Source of the DNA: Ignavibacteriaceae bacterium
GTDB taxonomy: Bacteria; Bacteroidota; Ignavibacteria; Ignavibacteriales; Ignavibacteriaceae
Reading direction: 5' to 3'
Assembly (NCBI GenBank): GCA_013388545.1
Contig: JACAFB010000035.1
Span: 1 to 64,000, forward strand
Length of the DNA: 64,000 nt
The notes below the pieces were generated by a model. It had not been told where the DNA came from and ran no database searches. It saw only the letters and a list, made by a program, of their open reading frames with translations. Shown piece by piece: positions 18,446-27,460 of this stretch. Every line of letters starts with the position of its first letter. The stretch's first letter is position 1. The position numbers and the translations under genes were made by a program.

Positions 18446-19813
18446 TTACTTTATATAAATAAGGAATTCCCAGGGATTAAGTTCTATAGTTTCTTTCATT
18501 CCCAGTATAACCTGTTCACCGCTGAAAAGATCTGTGTACTTTCCTGGCAAAATCTTTGCTTTCAGCTGGGCTTCCAGTGATTCAGACGAAAGATTAAAAA
18601 CCGCAATAATTTTTTCTTCTCCGCCAATCCTCGCAAATGATAATACTTTTTGTTGCTGATTATTTGTTATAAAAGCAATCTCACCACCCCGCTCTCCATT
18701 TAACAAAACTTTGCTTTGGGATTTCAGATCATTCAACACTTTATAAAGATCAGTGTTTGGATGTTCCTGCCAACTAATGGTATCTTTTTCAAAAAAGCTT
18801 AATCGTCTATTCAGTCCAACTTCCTGACCACTGTAAATCAATGGAATTCCGGGAAGAAAGTACGTCAGCGCTGCAAAAGTTGACGCCCCTTCTCCAAGTC
18901 TTTCAAACTCAGTACCATTCCAGCTATTTTCATCATGGTTAGAAGTAAATCTCATTCTAAAGGCTTCGCGAGGGTATTCAGAAGTTTCTTCTTTGAGGTT
19001 CTGTTTAATATCTTCTACGGTTTTTTCATCTTTTGCTACAGCATTCATGAGTTTATAAATCTCCCATGAATAAGATGCATCAAACGCTTTATAATGCATT
19101 TCGGGAGTTTCCCATTCGGCAAGCATAAAAACAGGTTTTACCTTTTCTAATACTTCTCTTGCCTGATTCCAGAATTCTGTTGGAATCATTCCTGCAACGT
19201 CGCACCTGTATCCGTCGATGTCACATTCTTCCACCCAAAACTTCAAGGCGTTAGTCATCTCCCTCCACAGTTGCTTATTATCATAATTCAGGTCGATGAC
19301 ATCTGACCAGTCAGCAACTGGCGGAATAAAATTACCAGCAGAATCTTTATTATAAAATTCAGGATTGCTCAAAACCCATGGATGATCCCAGGCAGTATGG
19401 TTAGCAACCCAATCGATGATAACGTACATTCCCATTGAATGTATAAGGGATACAAGCTCTTTGAATTCTTCGATTGTGCCAAACTCCGGATTAACCGAAA
19501 GATAATCTTTCACGGAGTAGTAACTTCCAAGAGTTCCCTTTCTATTTTTTTCTCCTATAGGATGTATGGGCATCAGCCACAAAATATGTGCACCAAGTTC
19601 TTTAAGCCGGGGGAGATGATCTGAGAATGCTTTAAATGTTCCTTCGGGAGTAAACTGCCGGATATTTACTTCGTAAATTGATTTGTTATAGCTCCATTCG
19701 GGATGTTTAACAAAAGATTTGATTTCCTGCGAAAAGCTTGAAGGGTAGGGGAGAAAAGAAAATAAAATGATAAGAGAAATTGCTTTTATGAAATTAAGAT
19801 ATGGTCTATTCAT
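18446..19813 (-). CDS. GH13 alpha-amylase family glycosidase, exported
   Basis: The 455-residue enzyme has a signal peptide (to about residue 29) and a GH13 TIM barrel. The four conserved regions are present: DWVANH near 134-139, GYRCDVAGM with nucleophile Asp205, the acid/base Glu233 in MLAEWE, and SNHDENSW with Asp294. The C-terminal ~80 residues form the usual beta-sandwich. There is no carbohydrate-binding module or sorting domain. The NIRQFTPEGTF opening suggests a maltodextrin-active amylase. It is probably periplasmic and releases sugars from alpha-glucans; specificity cannot be read from sequence. Confidence 0.85.
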   Translation of the reverse strand: MNRPYLNFIKAISLIILFSFLPYPSSFSQEIKSFVKHPEWSYNKSIYEVNIRQFTPEGTFKAFSDHLPRLKELGAHILWLMPIHPIGEKNRKGTLGSYYSVKDYLSVNPEFGTIEEFKELVSLIHSMGMYVIIDWVANHTAWDHPWVLSNPEFYNKDSAGNFIPPVADWSDVIDLNYDNKQLWREMTNALKFWVEECDIDGYRCDVAGMIPTEFWNQAREVLEKVKPVFMLAEWETPEMHYKAFDASYSWEIYKLMNAVAKDEKTVEDIKQNLKEETSEYPREAFRMRFTSNHDENSWNGTEFERLGEGASTFAALTYFLPGIPLIYSGQEVGLNRRLSFFEKDTISWQEHPNTDLYKVLNDLKSQSKVLLNGERGGEIAFITNNQQQKVLSFARIGGEEKIIAVFNLSSESLEAQLKAKILPGKYTDLFSGEQVILGMKETIELNPWEFLIYIK

Positions 19814-19888
19814 TTGGGCGTCCTGAGTATTAAAATGATAATTGCCGGCACGAAGTAACCTGCTGTAAGTTTTATAGGGAAGATTCTC

Positions 19889-21964
19889 CTAAATCTTTAA
19901 CGCACCCTGGTTTTGAGTCTTTGTTATTTCAGTCGATCGCGAATCATTTTCTTTTGCAAACTCTTTTTTAATCAGCTGCTCGTTGCGATTTTTAATTATT
20001 GCCTGCTCAATTCTTATCTTCTCACGAATTTTCTGATACTTCTGGAGAACTACCTGATGTTTAGTAATTTCTTCCTGTAGTTTGCGTTTAAGTGCAGCAA
20101 GTCTTACGGTTTGTCCACGATGCTCTTCGTGTTCAACCTTAAGCAGAGCGATTGAATTTTGAATATCGAGAAATTCCTGGGAAGATTCCTTTATTTTCTC
20201 TCTCAGAGCTGTAAGCTGCTCTTCATAATCTTTAACCTCGCTGCTCAGCTTGATTCTTTTTTCTTTTAATGTGGTGTAACGGTCGTTCATTGTAATCAGA
20301 ACTTCCTGCAAACCCTGTTCAAGTGTAATCTTCTTTTTAAGAAGAAGCTCTGTTTCATTTTTAAGATCTTCGTTGAAGTTTTTCTTTTCTACGGACTCGT
20401 CGTTTAATTTCAACAATTCGTTTTTCAGGATATCCTTTTGTTCGTTGATAGTAGCCAGAAGCTGTTCGAATGACTCAACTTCGGCCTGCCTCATACTTAA
20501 AACTCTTTCACTTTCTTCAAGAGCAGCAATTTTTTCGAATAATGCCTGGTCTTTTTCTTCAATATCCTTCTCTTTCTTTAGAACGATTTGTTCAAGAACG
20601 TTTCTTTTGCGGTTTATTTCGTTCAGTTCGTTGTTGTAATTCTGAAACATTTCGTTGAAGCGCGTTTCGATTAAGCGATTATTGTCTTCTATTTCCTGTT
20701 TCCGTTTTTCAAGAAGTGGAATTATTTCTTTAAGTCTTTCCCATTGAGATCTGATTTTTTCGTGTGATTCTTTATCGGCAAGCAGCCTTCTTTGCAATTC
20801 TGTTTTTGCTGCTTCAAATTTTTTAGTCTCTTCTTTCAATATTGCAGCCCGGGATTCAACTGCGGTAACTTCATCGCTGATCTTTTTTAATCGATCAGAC
20901 TTATTATTTAAGGAATGCTCAATTGCAAAAAGCTCCTTTTGTTTAAACTCAATCTCCTCTTTTAGCTTCTGATATTTATGGGTGGTTTCTTCTAATAATT
21001 TAATTTTATCTTCAATTTCCTTATCAAAAGAAGCATACTTTGATTGCAAAGACTGCGCAAGATTTTTTCTTTCGGAAATGCTTTGCTCTAATTGTTTAAG
21101 ATATTCTGCTTTTTCACTGGTATCTTTTTGTAAAGCACTTATTTTTTCCGACTGTATTTTTTCATCATCTCTAAGCGATGTAATTCTTTCAATATACTTT
21201 CTTTCATCGGTCTTTAAATTGGAGATCTTGTTTGTATACTCGGTTTCATCTTTTTTTAATGACGATATCTTTTCGATATAAACTTTTTCATCTTCTTTTA
21301 ATTCATTAAGCTTTTCAGTAATTCTTCTAATCTCAAAATTCTTTTCAGTAATCTCCCGGGCAAGCCGCTCTTCTTCAACCTTGAGCCGCGAAATTCTATC
21401 AGTTGTTTCAGAAGATGCCTGCTCATCTTCAAAAGAAACTTCCTGAATTCTTAATAATTGTTCCTGTTTGTTCTTAATCCTTTCATCGATCTCATTTTCC
21501 TGGTACTGCAACAATTCAATGTTTCTTTGAATTTCTTCTGTTCTTCTCTCCAGTTCCTGCTGCTTTTCAACTAGTTCGGCATTTCTGCTAAGAGCAATTT
21601 CATCTGCAGCATTGTAATCAACAGAATTTATATTAGCCTCAATATTCTGCTGAAGCTCTTTTATTTGATTTTGATATGTAAGAAGATTGTTTTCGTGCTC
21701 TTCTTTCATGGTTTTTAGATTTTCTATTTCTTGTTTAAGCTGAGCGGTTTTATGTATTGTTTCGGATTCTTCTTTTTGAAGAAGAGAAATACTTTCGGAA
21801 AGGCTTCGTTTTGCATCATTCAAATCGATTACTTCCTGCCTTAAACGTCGGAGTAATTCCTCGAGGCTCTTAATGTTTTTTTCTTTTTCGTTTAAATGAA
21901 ATAGTTCCGTTTTGAGGAATTCATTTTCTGCTTTTAATTCTTTTATTCTTTTTTTACCAAGCAT
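19889..21964 (-). CDS. long coiled-coil protein of unknown function
   Basis: The 691 residues are nearly all heptad-patterned, rich in Glu, Lys and Leu, with no signal peptide or membrane segment, so a cytoplasmic rod is expected. Residues about 220-290 hold five 14-residue repeats of the form S-L-K-x-D-E-x-x-Y-x-x-K-I, two heptads each. No enzymatic domain is visible. SMC-like ATPase heads are absent. The ATG follows an AAGGAGAG ribosome site. A cytoskeletal or scaffold role is possible but unproved. The gene stands alone, downstream of the PfpI operon. Confidence 0.7.
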   Translation of the reverse strand: MLGKKRIKELKAENEFLKTELFHLNEKEKNIKSLEELLRRLRQEVIDLNDAKRSLSESISLLQKEESETIHKTAQLKQEIENLKTMKEEHENNLLTYQNQIKELQQNIEANINSVDYNAADEIALSRNAELVEKQQELERRTEEIQRNIELLQYQENEIDERIKNKQEQLLRIQEVSFEDEQASSETTDRISRLKVEEERLAREITEKNFEIRRITEKLNELKEDEKVYIEKISSLKKDETEYTNKISNLKTDERKYIERITSLRDDEKIQSEKISALQKDTSEKAEYLKQLEQSISERKNLAQSLQSKYASFDKEIEDKIKLLEETTHKYQKLKEEIEFKQKELFAIEHSLNNKSDRLKKISDEVTAVESRAAILKEETKKFEAAKTELQRRLLADKESHEKIRSQWERLKEIIPLLEKRKQEIEDNNRLIETRFNEMFQNYNNELNEINRKRNVLEQIVLKKEKDIEEKDQALFEKIAALEESERVLSMRQAEVESFEQLLATINEQKDILKNELLKLNDESVEKKNFNEDLKNETELLLKKKITLEQGLQEVLITMNDRYTTLKEKRIKLSSEVKDYEEQLTALREKIKESSQEFLDIQNSIALLKVEHEEHRGQTVRLAALKRKLQEEITKHQVVLQKYQKIREKIRIEQAIIKNRNEQLIKKEFAKENDSRSTEITKTQNQGALKI

Positions 21965-22102
21965 TAAAGGCTCTCCTTCTTATAGATTAGAATAACGCAC
22001 ATATATATTAATGTGTGTTTAAACCCCAAAAACCATTTATAAGTGTTTATTAAACAATAACTTCAAAAATGCATTTGAACTTAATTATTAAAAGAATAAG
22101 AT

Positions 22103-22651
22103 TCAACTATTATTTGATGTTAGTTGCTGTTTTTGAAGATAATTAATGATTTCACGGCAGAAATCGGGCAGATCTTCCGGCCTCCTGCTCGAAATCATAT
22201 TTCTGTCAGTAACTACCGACTGGTCAACCCATTCAGCGCCAGCATTAATCAAATCATCTTTAATACCGGGTGTGGACGTACATTTAAATCCTTTCACTAT
22301 GCCCGCTGATATCGGAATCCACCCGGCGTGACAGATGTGAGCCACTAGTTTATTAGCTGAAAAAATATTTCTGGTTAACTCTAAAACCTTTTTATCTCTT
22401 CTTAATTTATCAGGGGCAAAACCACCGGGAATTACTAATCCGTCAAAACTTCTGTCATCGACATCATTGTAAGTAACATCTGAAATGCAGGGATAACCAT
22501 TTTTGCCGAAATATTTTTTGTTTGCCTCAGGTCCGGCAACAGTCACAATTGCACCCTCTTCCGCAAGGCGAAGCTTTGGATACCATAGTTCTAAGTCCTC
22601 ATAAATTTCATCAACAAACATCAATATCTTTAATCCAAAGAGTTTTTCCAT
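22103..22651 (-). CDS. DJ-1/PfpI family protein
   Basis: The 182-residue protein has the PfpI layout: FVDEIYEDLELWYP with the acidic residue near 15-18, FDGLVIPGGFAPDKLRRD, and the nucleophile elbow AHICHAGW with Cys107 and His108. PfpI-like proteins have been described as peptidases or as glyoxalase/deglycase-type enzymes; the substrate is uncertain. The longer insert FGKNGYPCISDVTYNDVD is typical of the class-I glutamine-amidotransferase-like subgroup. Its ATG overlaps the stop of the upstream gene by one base (TAATG), so it is probably translationally coupled to that gene. Confidence 0.85.
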   Translation of the reverse strand: MEKLFGLKILMFVDEIYEDLELWYPKLRLAEEGAIVTVAGPEANKKYFGKNGYPCISDVTYNDVDDRSFDGLVIPGGFAPDKLRRDKKVLELTRNIFSANKLVAHICHAGWIPISAGIVKGFKCTSTPGIKDDLINAGAEWVDQSVVTDRNMISSRRPEDLPDFCREIINYLQKQQLTSNNS

Positions 22652-22992
22652 TACAAATTTCCTTCTTTGTACTTTTGCCTGAAATAAATTTTCTGAAACT
22701 GCCTTTCAATTATTAAATCGGCAAGCTTTTCCGGAATATTCTCACGATTGCTGCTTGAAAATAGTTCTGAAAGTTTTTGCTCGCTAACATCAATTCTATA
22801 AAGAGTATTGACAAGCAAATCGAAATTTTTATCAAGCAATTCGGATACTTTCTCGATTAAATACTCTCTGAATTCTTCCAGCTTCTCAAAATTTTTGCTG
22901 GGAATTAATGAGGTGGAAATATCTTTTGAAAAATCCCGGGCAACAACCTCCTGCAACTGCTTAACTATATTATTCTTTCCATTGTCTGGCAT
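22651..22992 (-). CDS. small conserved-looking protein of unknown function
   Basis: I do not recognise this 113-residue protein. It is charged and predicted mostly helical, with no signal peptide or membrane segment. The stretch EFREYLIEKVSELLDKNFDLLVNTLYRIDVSE contains heptad-like hydrophobic spacing, and the middle looks like two or three amphipathic helices. It sits between a PAP2-like membrane gene (7-base gap) and a PfpI gene (1-base overlap) in a tight operon, so it is probably a real gene. A cytosolic regulatory or adaptor role is only a guess. Confidence 0.6.
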   Translation of the reverse strand: MPDNGKNNIVKQLQEVVARDFSKDISTSLIPSKNFEKLEEFREYLIEKVSELLDKNFDLLVNTLYRIDVSEQKLSELFSSSNRENIPEKLADLIIERQFQKIYFRQKYKEGNL

Positions 22993-22999
22993 ATTTAAA

Positions 23000-23632
23000 T
23001 CAATAATTTTCTTTCTGTAATAACTTTTTTCTGAAGAACAACAGCACTCTATAAACCGAATAAGTAAAAAAAGGAGCCGCTACAACATCAATTGTATAAT
23101 GAACGTGTTGAACTATGACGCTTATTCCCACAAGGATAGTAAAAACAAAAAAAGAATTTTTCAGAATTCCTTTGTCGGCAATCAGGAATAACATAAAGAG
23201 AGTAGACGTGTGCCCGGAGAAAAACAAATCCCTGGTAAGTAGTTTTCCGCCGGAACCAAATAATTCTACGAAGGGGTCTTGAAGAGGTATCATAGTTGGA
23301 GGTGCTTCCAAAGGAACCAGATACATCATCAGAATTCTGACAAGAACAAGCAAAGAATAGAATTGAAATGCAAATAACAATCTCGGGGGATCTTTAATAA
23401 AAACAATTATTCCTGCAAGCAGTGAAAAGTATATCAAACCAAAAATCAGCCAGGTCAGATTGATGGGATGAAATAAGGCGAGAAGCGGATCATTAATTAT
23501 AACGCCCGGTCTTTGCTCAACAATTAATAAAAAACGCGATAGGGATAAAAGTATTATTAAAAGAATCATTATTGAAATGATCATTTCGGTTAAAAACTTT
23601 TTTTCCTTAACCAGATTTTCCCAGCTCATCAT
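23000..23632 (-). CDS. PAP2_C / sphingomyelin-synthase-like membrane phosphatase
   Basis: The 210-residue membrane protein has about six hydrophobic segments. Its catalytic pattern is FFSGHTSTLF with His141 and HVHYTIDVVAAPFFTY with His178 and Asp182, the H-H-D arrangement of the PAP2_C family that includes sphingomyelin and ceramide phosphoethanolamine synthases. Typical PAP2 lipid phosphatases instead show KX6RP and PSGH. The enzyme probably transfers or removes a phospho-headgroup at the membrane; donor and acceptor cannot be told. It overlaps the esterase stop codon by one base. Confidence 0.75.
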   Translation of the reverse strand: MMSWENLVKEKKFLTEMIISIMILLIILLSLSRFLLIVEQRPGVIINDPLLALFHPINLTWLIFGLIYFSLLAGIIVFIKDPPRLLFAFQFYSLLVLVRILMMYLVPLEAPPTMIPLQDPFVELFGSGGKLLTRDLFFSGHTSTLFMLFLIADKGILKNSFFVFTILVGISVIVQHVHYTIDVVAAPFFTYSVYRVLLFFRKKLLQKENY

Positions 23633-24363
23633 TAGAGTTTTATATATTGAAGAAAGTAGGGAAGCATTTTCCGCCAGGTAGGCCAGTCATGAGGCTGATC
23701 ATTTCCCCATAAATCCAGCCAGTGCTGAATTCCTTTTGAGTTTAGAATTCCCGATAACCGGCGTGATGCTTCCGGGTCTTCATAGGCACCCTGGCCAGAG
23801 GCTATAATTATACTTCTGTGCCTTAACATGTTTAAAATGTTTTCGTCGTTCCAGTTTGGGAGATAATCAACGGGAGAATTGAAATAAACATTATCATCAA
23901 AAAAGCCGCGCGAATAACTTTTCAGATCATAGTTGCCGCTCATTGCAATTGTTCCGGCAAAAATATCAGGCCTTCGGAAAAAAACATTTGCTGCATGCAA
24001 AGCTCCAAGTGATGCACCTGTGGTAATCAAGGGGACAAGGCTTTTGCAATGACTATGAATGAACGGGACAACTTCATTAACCACATAATCATTATACTGC
24101 TGATGTCTGATTGCTTTATGCGAGGGATGCATATTCCGGTTAAGCCAGCTTTCATTATTAATGCTGTTTATGGAAAAGGCTTTCAGGATTCCCCTATTAA
24201 TATATTCTGCAATTGTATCTATTAAATGAAATCGTTCATATTCAAGAAAATCTGCTGCTGCGGTTGGAAACATCAACAAGGCATAGCCATAATGACCATA
24301 CACTACCACCTCCATATCCTTATTCAGGCTGGGACTGTACCATTTGTGTATTTCTCTTCTCAT
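23632..24363 (-). CDS. esterase family (putative esterase D-like) hydrolase
   Basis: The 243-residue alpha/beta hydrolase matches the putative-esterase family. Its nucleophile elbow is GASLGALHA with Ser118, a HYGYALLMFPTAAADFLEY segment makes the oxyanion region, and a C-terminal HDWPTWR supplies the His. There is no signal peptide. It is the first gene of an operon with a PAP2-like enzyme, a small unknown and a PfpI protein. That pairing hints at lipid or membrane-ester metabolism, which is inference. The start ATG is followed by MRREIHKWYSP, and a 138-base gap upstream contains the citrate synthase terminator. Confidence 0.8.
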   Translation of the reverse strand: MRREIHKWYSPSLNKDMEVVVYGHYGYALLMFPTAAADFLEYERFHLIDTIAEYINRGILKAFSINSINNESWLNRNMHPSHKAIRHQQYNDYVVNEVVPFIHSHCKSLVPLITTGASLGALHAANVFFRRPDIFAGTIAMSGNYDLKSYSRGFFDDNVYFNSPVDYLPNWNDENILNMLRHRSIIIASGQGAYEDPEASRRLSGILNSKGIQHWLDLWGNDQPHDWPTWRKMLPYFLQYIKL

Positions 24364-24441
24364 TTAATTTTCCAGAATAGTAAAAAAAATTACAACAAAC
24401 TTATAAATTCACATCAAAAATATGAACTGCTTTTTTCTTTG

Positions 24442-24469
24442 AAAAAAAGGCGATCTTGTGATCGCCTTT
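24442..24469 (-). terminator. intrinsic terminator of citrate synthase
   Basis: The minus-strand RNA forms AAAGGCGAUC-ACAA-GAUCGCCUUU followed by UUUU. This is a perfect 10-bp stem with a tetraloop, 33 bases after the citrate synthase stop codon. It is the clearest terminator in the window. Confidence 0.9.
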
Positions 24470-24501
24470 ATAACAGAAGTTTAAGATTTGTTTTAAAGAA
24501 A

Positions 24502-25812
24502 TCAGTTCTTAATGCCGGCAATATCTTCAAGCATCTTGGTGGTAACTGACTTTGGCCTTTCAATCGGGTAACCGAGTGCACGATCCCAGATTATGTTTGC
24601 AACAACCCCTAAAGCTCTTCCCACGCCAAAAAGAACAGTATAGAAATCATATTCTCTTACACCATAATACCATTGAATAACACCGGATTGGGCATCAACA
24701 TTAGGCCAGGGATCTTTTGCTTTACCCTGCTCAAGAAGAATTGAAGGAGTAACTTTATAAATTACATCAACATATTTGAAAAGAGGATCGTCGGCCATGT
24801 GCTTAAGACAGAATTCCCTTTGTGCTGTATAACGCGGATCCGTTTTTCTTAGAACAGCATGCCCATAACCTGGAATCACCTGACCATCGGCAAGAGTATC
24901 CCAAACGAATTTTCTCATCTCTTCTTCGGTTGGAATTTTTCCTCCCATTTTTTCATAAACTTCATGTAGCCATTTTAATACTTCCTGGTTTGCCAGTCCG
25001 TGAAGCGGTCCCGCAAGCCCATTTATCATTGACGATATTGCATAATAAATATCAGATAAAGCACTGGCAACTAAATGACCTGTATGAGCGCTGACATTGC
25101 CACTCTCATGATCGCTGTGAAGAATAAAATACAATCTTGAAACGTCATCATAAGGTTTCTTTACGCCCATCATATGGGCAAAATTTCCTCCAAGGTCAAG
25201 AGAGACATCGGGTTTTATGATTTCGCCATTTTTATATTTTAATCTGTAAATAAAAGCAGCAATCTGAGGTAATTTTGCTAATAGATTTAGTCCATCTTCA
25301 TAAGTCGGATCCCAGTAATCCTGCTTATGAAGGTGTCCTTCCTCATATTTTTTGTTAAATACAGATTCCTTTTGCATTGAAAGAATCGCCATTGAAAACA
25401 TTACCATTGGGTGAGAGTCTATTGGCATTGCTCTTAAAACATCAAAGACATATTCAGGAACATGCTGTCGTTTGTTAAACTCTTCTTTGATGTCATCTAT
25501 ATCTTCTGCGGTTGGTAAATCTCCAGTTAGCAGCAGATAAAAGAATCCCTCCACATAAGGCATTTCGCATCCGGGAACCTTGGGAAGTTTATCAAGAACT
25601 TCAGGAATTGTGTATCCTCTGAATCGAATTCCTTCATTTGGATCAAGGTACGAAATATCAGTAACCAGGCATTTAACATCTCTTGCCCCACCAATAACCT
25701 GGCCGATATTTACTTCACCAACTTTAACATTTGAATATTCCTTCAACAGGCGAGTTGTTCGGGGACGCCAGCTATTGATTTTGCTGAGTAGCTTTTCTTT
25801 AAGTTTAGACAT
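24502..25812 (-). CDS. gltA: citrate synthase, eukaryotic-like type
   Basis: The enzyme condenses oxaloacetate and acetyl-CoA to citrate, entry point of the TCA cycle. In 436 residues it shows the His of LHSDHESGN, the AGPLHGLANQ loop, the catalytic His in PGYGHAVLRKTDPRY and the acidic residues around REYDFYTVLFGVGRALG. The sequence resembles eukaryotic-type (mitochondrial-like) citrate synthase rather than the E. coli type II hexameric enzyme. A strong GGAGG lies six bases before the ATG, and a clear terminator follows. The gene appears monocistronic. Gene symbol given by function. Confidence 0.9.
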   Translation of the reverse strand: MSKLKEKLLSKINSWRPRTTRLLKEYSNVKVGEVNIGQVIGGARDVKCLVTDISYLDPNEGIRFRGYTIPEVLDKLPKVPGCEMPYVEGFFYLLLTGDLPTAEDIDDIKEEFNKRQHVPEYVFDVLRAMPIDSHPMVMFSMAILSMQKESVFNKKYEEGHLHKQDYWDPTYEDGLNLLAKLPQIAAFIYRLKYKNGEIIKPDVSLDLGGNFAHMMGVKKPYDDVSRLYFILHSDHESGNVSAHTGHLVASALSDIYYAISSMINGLAGPLHGLANQEVLKWLHEVYEKMGGKIPTEEEMRKFVWDTLADGQVIPGYGHAVLRKTDPRYTAQREFCLKHMADDPLFKYVDVIYKVTPSILLEQGKAKDPWPNVDAQSGVIQWYYGVREYDFYTVLFGVGRALGVVANIIWDRALGYPIERPKSVTTKMLEDIAGIKN

Positions 25813-26077
25813 TGCAACCTCCGATTTCCTTTGGTTTTGTTATTTGATTAATTAGTGAGATATAAGAACGAGAAGTATTAATATTCTTTTCGGAAAGTAT
25901 TCTTAAAAAAATATGAAAACATAATTGGGTTGTTTTTTTTACTTGAAGGAAGTCCGACTGGCTATTATCGTTTTTCACTGTAAGACTTTACAAAAACATA
26001 TCTTTTATACTGCTATTTAACAAATTATTTGCTTAAAATAAATAACCTTTGCTGATTTTAAGAAGATCTACGGTATA

Positions 26078-27442
26078 TTATTCAATATTAATCTGTTCGC
26101 CGATCTGGGGTTTAAAGACCCTTTTTCCCCGAAAACGGCTAATTATCGAAGATCCAACCCAATTTTCTGCATTTTCTTCCCCATGGACAAGTATAATATT
26201 ATCCGGCTTCAGCTTTTCAACAATCTTGATTAATCCTTCCCGTTTTGCGTGGGCTGAAAATCTGAAGTTTTCAATATGACATTTAATTTCAATCAATTCG
26301 CCGGATTCTTTCAAACATATTTTATCTCCCTTTCTGGCATTGGCAACTTTATAGCCGGGGGAAAGTGGATCCATATAACCAACCGTAATAATAGAAGAAT
26401 TATGCTGATTGAGCCAGCGTTCTGCAAGCCTGAATGAAGAGGTTCCTTCAATCATCATTCCGCTTGAAGCTAAAACAATACACGGGTTCTTAAAAAAATC
26501 TGACGGGTTATCAACTTCATAAAGATTTTTCTGAGGAATATTTTTTAATTCAAATTCAGGATCAACGCGGCTGACTGAGTAACGGTTGTAATCATAAATT
26601 CGGCTGATCTTTCTTCCAAGACCTCCCGTGTAAATATCCACCTGAGGAATTCTTCCTCTGGTCATTTGATTGCTTATTACAGCAAGCATTTCCTGAAGTT
26701 TTCCTAAGGCAAAAACAGGAATCAGGATTGATCCGCCTTGACTAATTATTCTGTTGATAGAGGTTGTCAATCTTTCCGTTTCTGCTCGCCAATCATTTGT
26801 TGAGGAGGAATCTGTTGACCCATAAGTACACTCAAGAATTAATGTGTTTATTTTCATTTTCGGAAGCTGGGCAGGAGGTATCAGCGACTGGTTTTCGGTG
26901 TTTATATCTCCGGTATAAAAAATTCTGTGTTCATCGCATTCAATAAGCACGCCTGCCGAGCCAAGGATATGACCCGCATCGTGAAAGGAAGCTTTAATTT
27001 TCGTATTCTTTTTTGATGAAAATCCTTTAAGATCAAATTCTTCCTGATAAGCACGGTATTCGATTGATTGAATAAGCAAATCAACTTCATCATGCGAATA
27101 GATTTTCAATTTGTCGTTATTTATTTGTCCCCGCATTATTGAAATTGAATTATGAAGAGTAAGTTCAGCAATAGCCCTGGTCTGAGGTGTGGAAATTACT
27201 TTTATGTAAGGATGTCTTTGAACAAGAAAAGGAAGAGAATCAATATGGTCCTGGTGAGCGTGGGATATTAAGACATAGTCTACCGGCTGATCTTGAATAA
27301 GATTAAAATCCGGTAGAGCTTCAATTCCGCTTTTCTGGGGATGAAGTCCGCAATCTAAAACAATTCCTGCATTTCCATATTTCAGGAAATAGCAATTTGC
27401 CCCTATTTCACCAGCACCACCGAGAGGAAGAAAATTTATCAT
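26078..27442 (-). CDS. metallo-beta-lactamase fold ribonuclease-like protein (beta-CASP)
   Basis: The 454-residue protein has an N-terminal MBL domain with HAHQDH (His61, His63, Asp65, His66), a HILGSAGV block and YTGDIN, then a beta-CASP insert (SGGSILIPVFALGK and ILVHGEENA near the C-terminus). This is the CPSF73/RNase J-type layout, so nuclease action on RNA (or DNA) is likely. It is shorter than RNase J and matches the YSH1/CPSF-like group common in bacteria. It lies just upstream of its own gap of about 265 bases and downstream of nothing obvious. Substrate is unknown. Confidence 0.85.
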   Translation of the reverse strand: MINFLPLGGAGEIGANCYFLKYGNAGIVLDCGLHPQKSGIEALPDFNLIQDQPVDYVLISHAHQDHIDSLPFLVQRHPYIKVISTPQTRAIAELTLHNSISIMRGQINNDKLKIYSHDEVDLLIQSIEYRAYQEEFDLKGFSSKKNTKIKASFHDAGHILGSAGVLIECDEHRIFYTGDINTENQSLIPPAQLPKMKINTLILECTYGSTDSSSTNDWRAETERLTTSINRIISQGGSILIPVFALGKLQEMLAVISNQMTRGRIPQVDIYTGGLGRKISRIYDYNRYSVSRVDPEFELKNIPQKNLYEVDNPSDFFKNPCIVLASSGMMIEGTSSFRLAERWLNQHNSSIITVGYMDPLSPGYKVANARKGDKICLKESGELIEIKCHIENFRFSAHAKREGLIKIVEKLKPDNIILVHGEENAENWVGSSIISRFRGKRVFKPQIGEQINIE

Positions 27443-27460
27443 TAAAAAGAATCTGCTGAA

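Noticed and set aside
20373-20639. Plus-strand frames opposite the coiled-coil gene
   Set aside because: Glu/Lys-rich coiled-coil codons give Phe/Ser-rich open frames on the other strand; no independent support.
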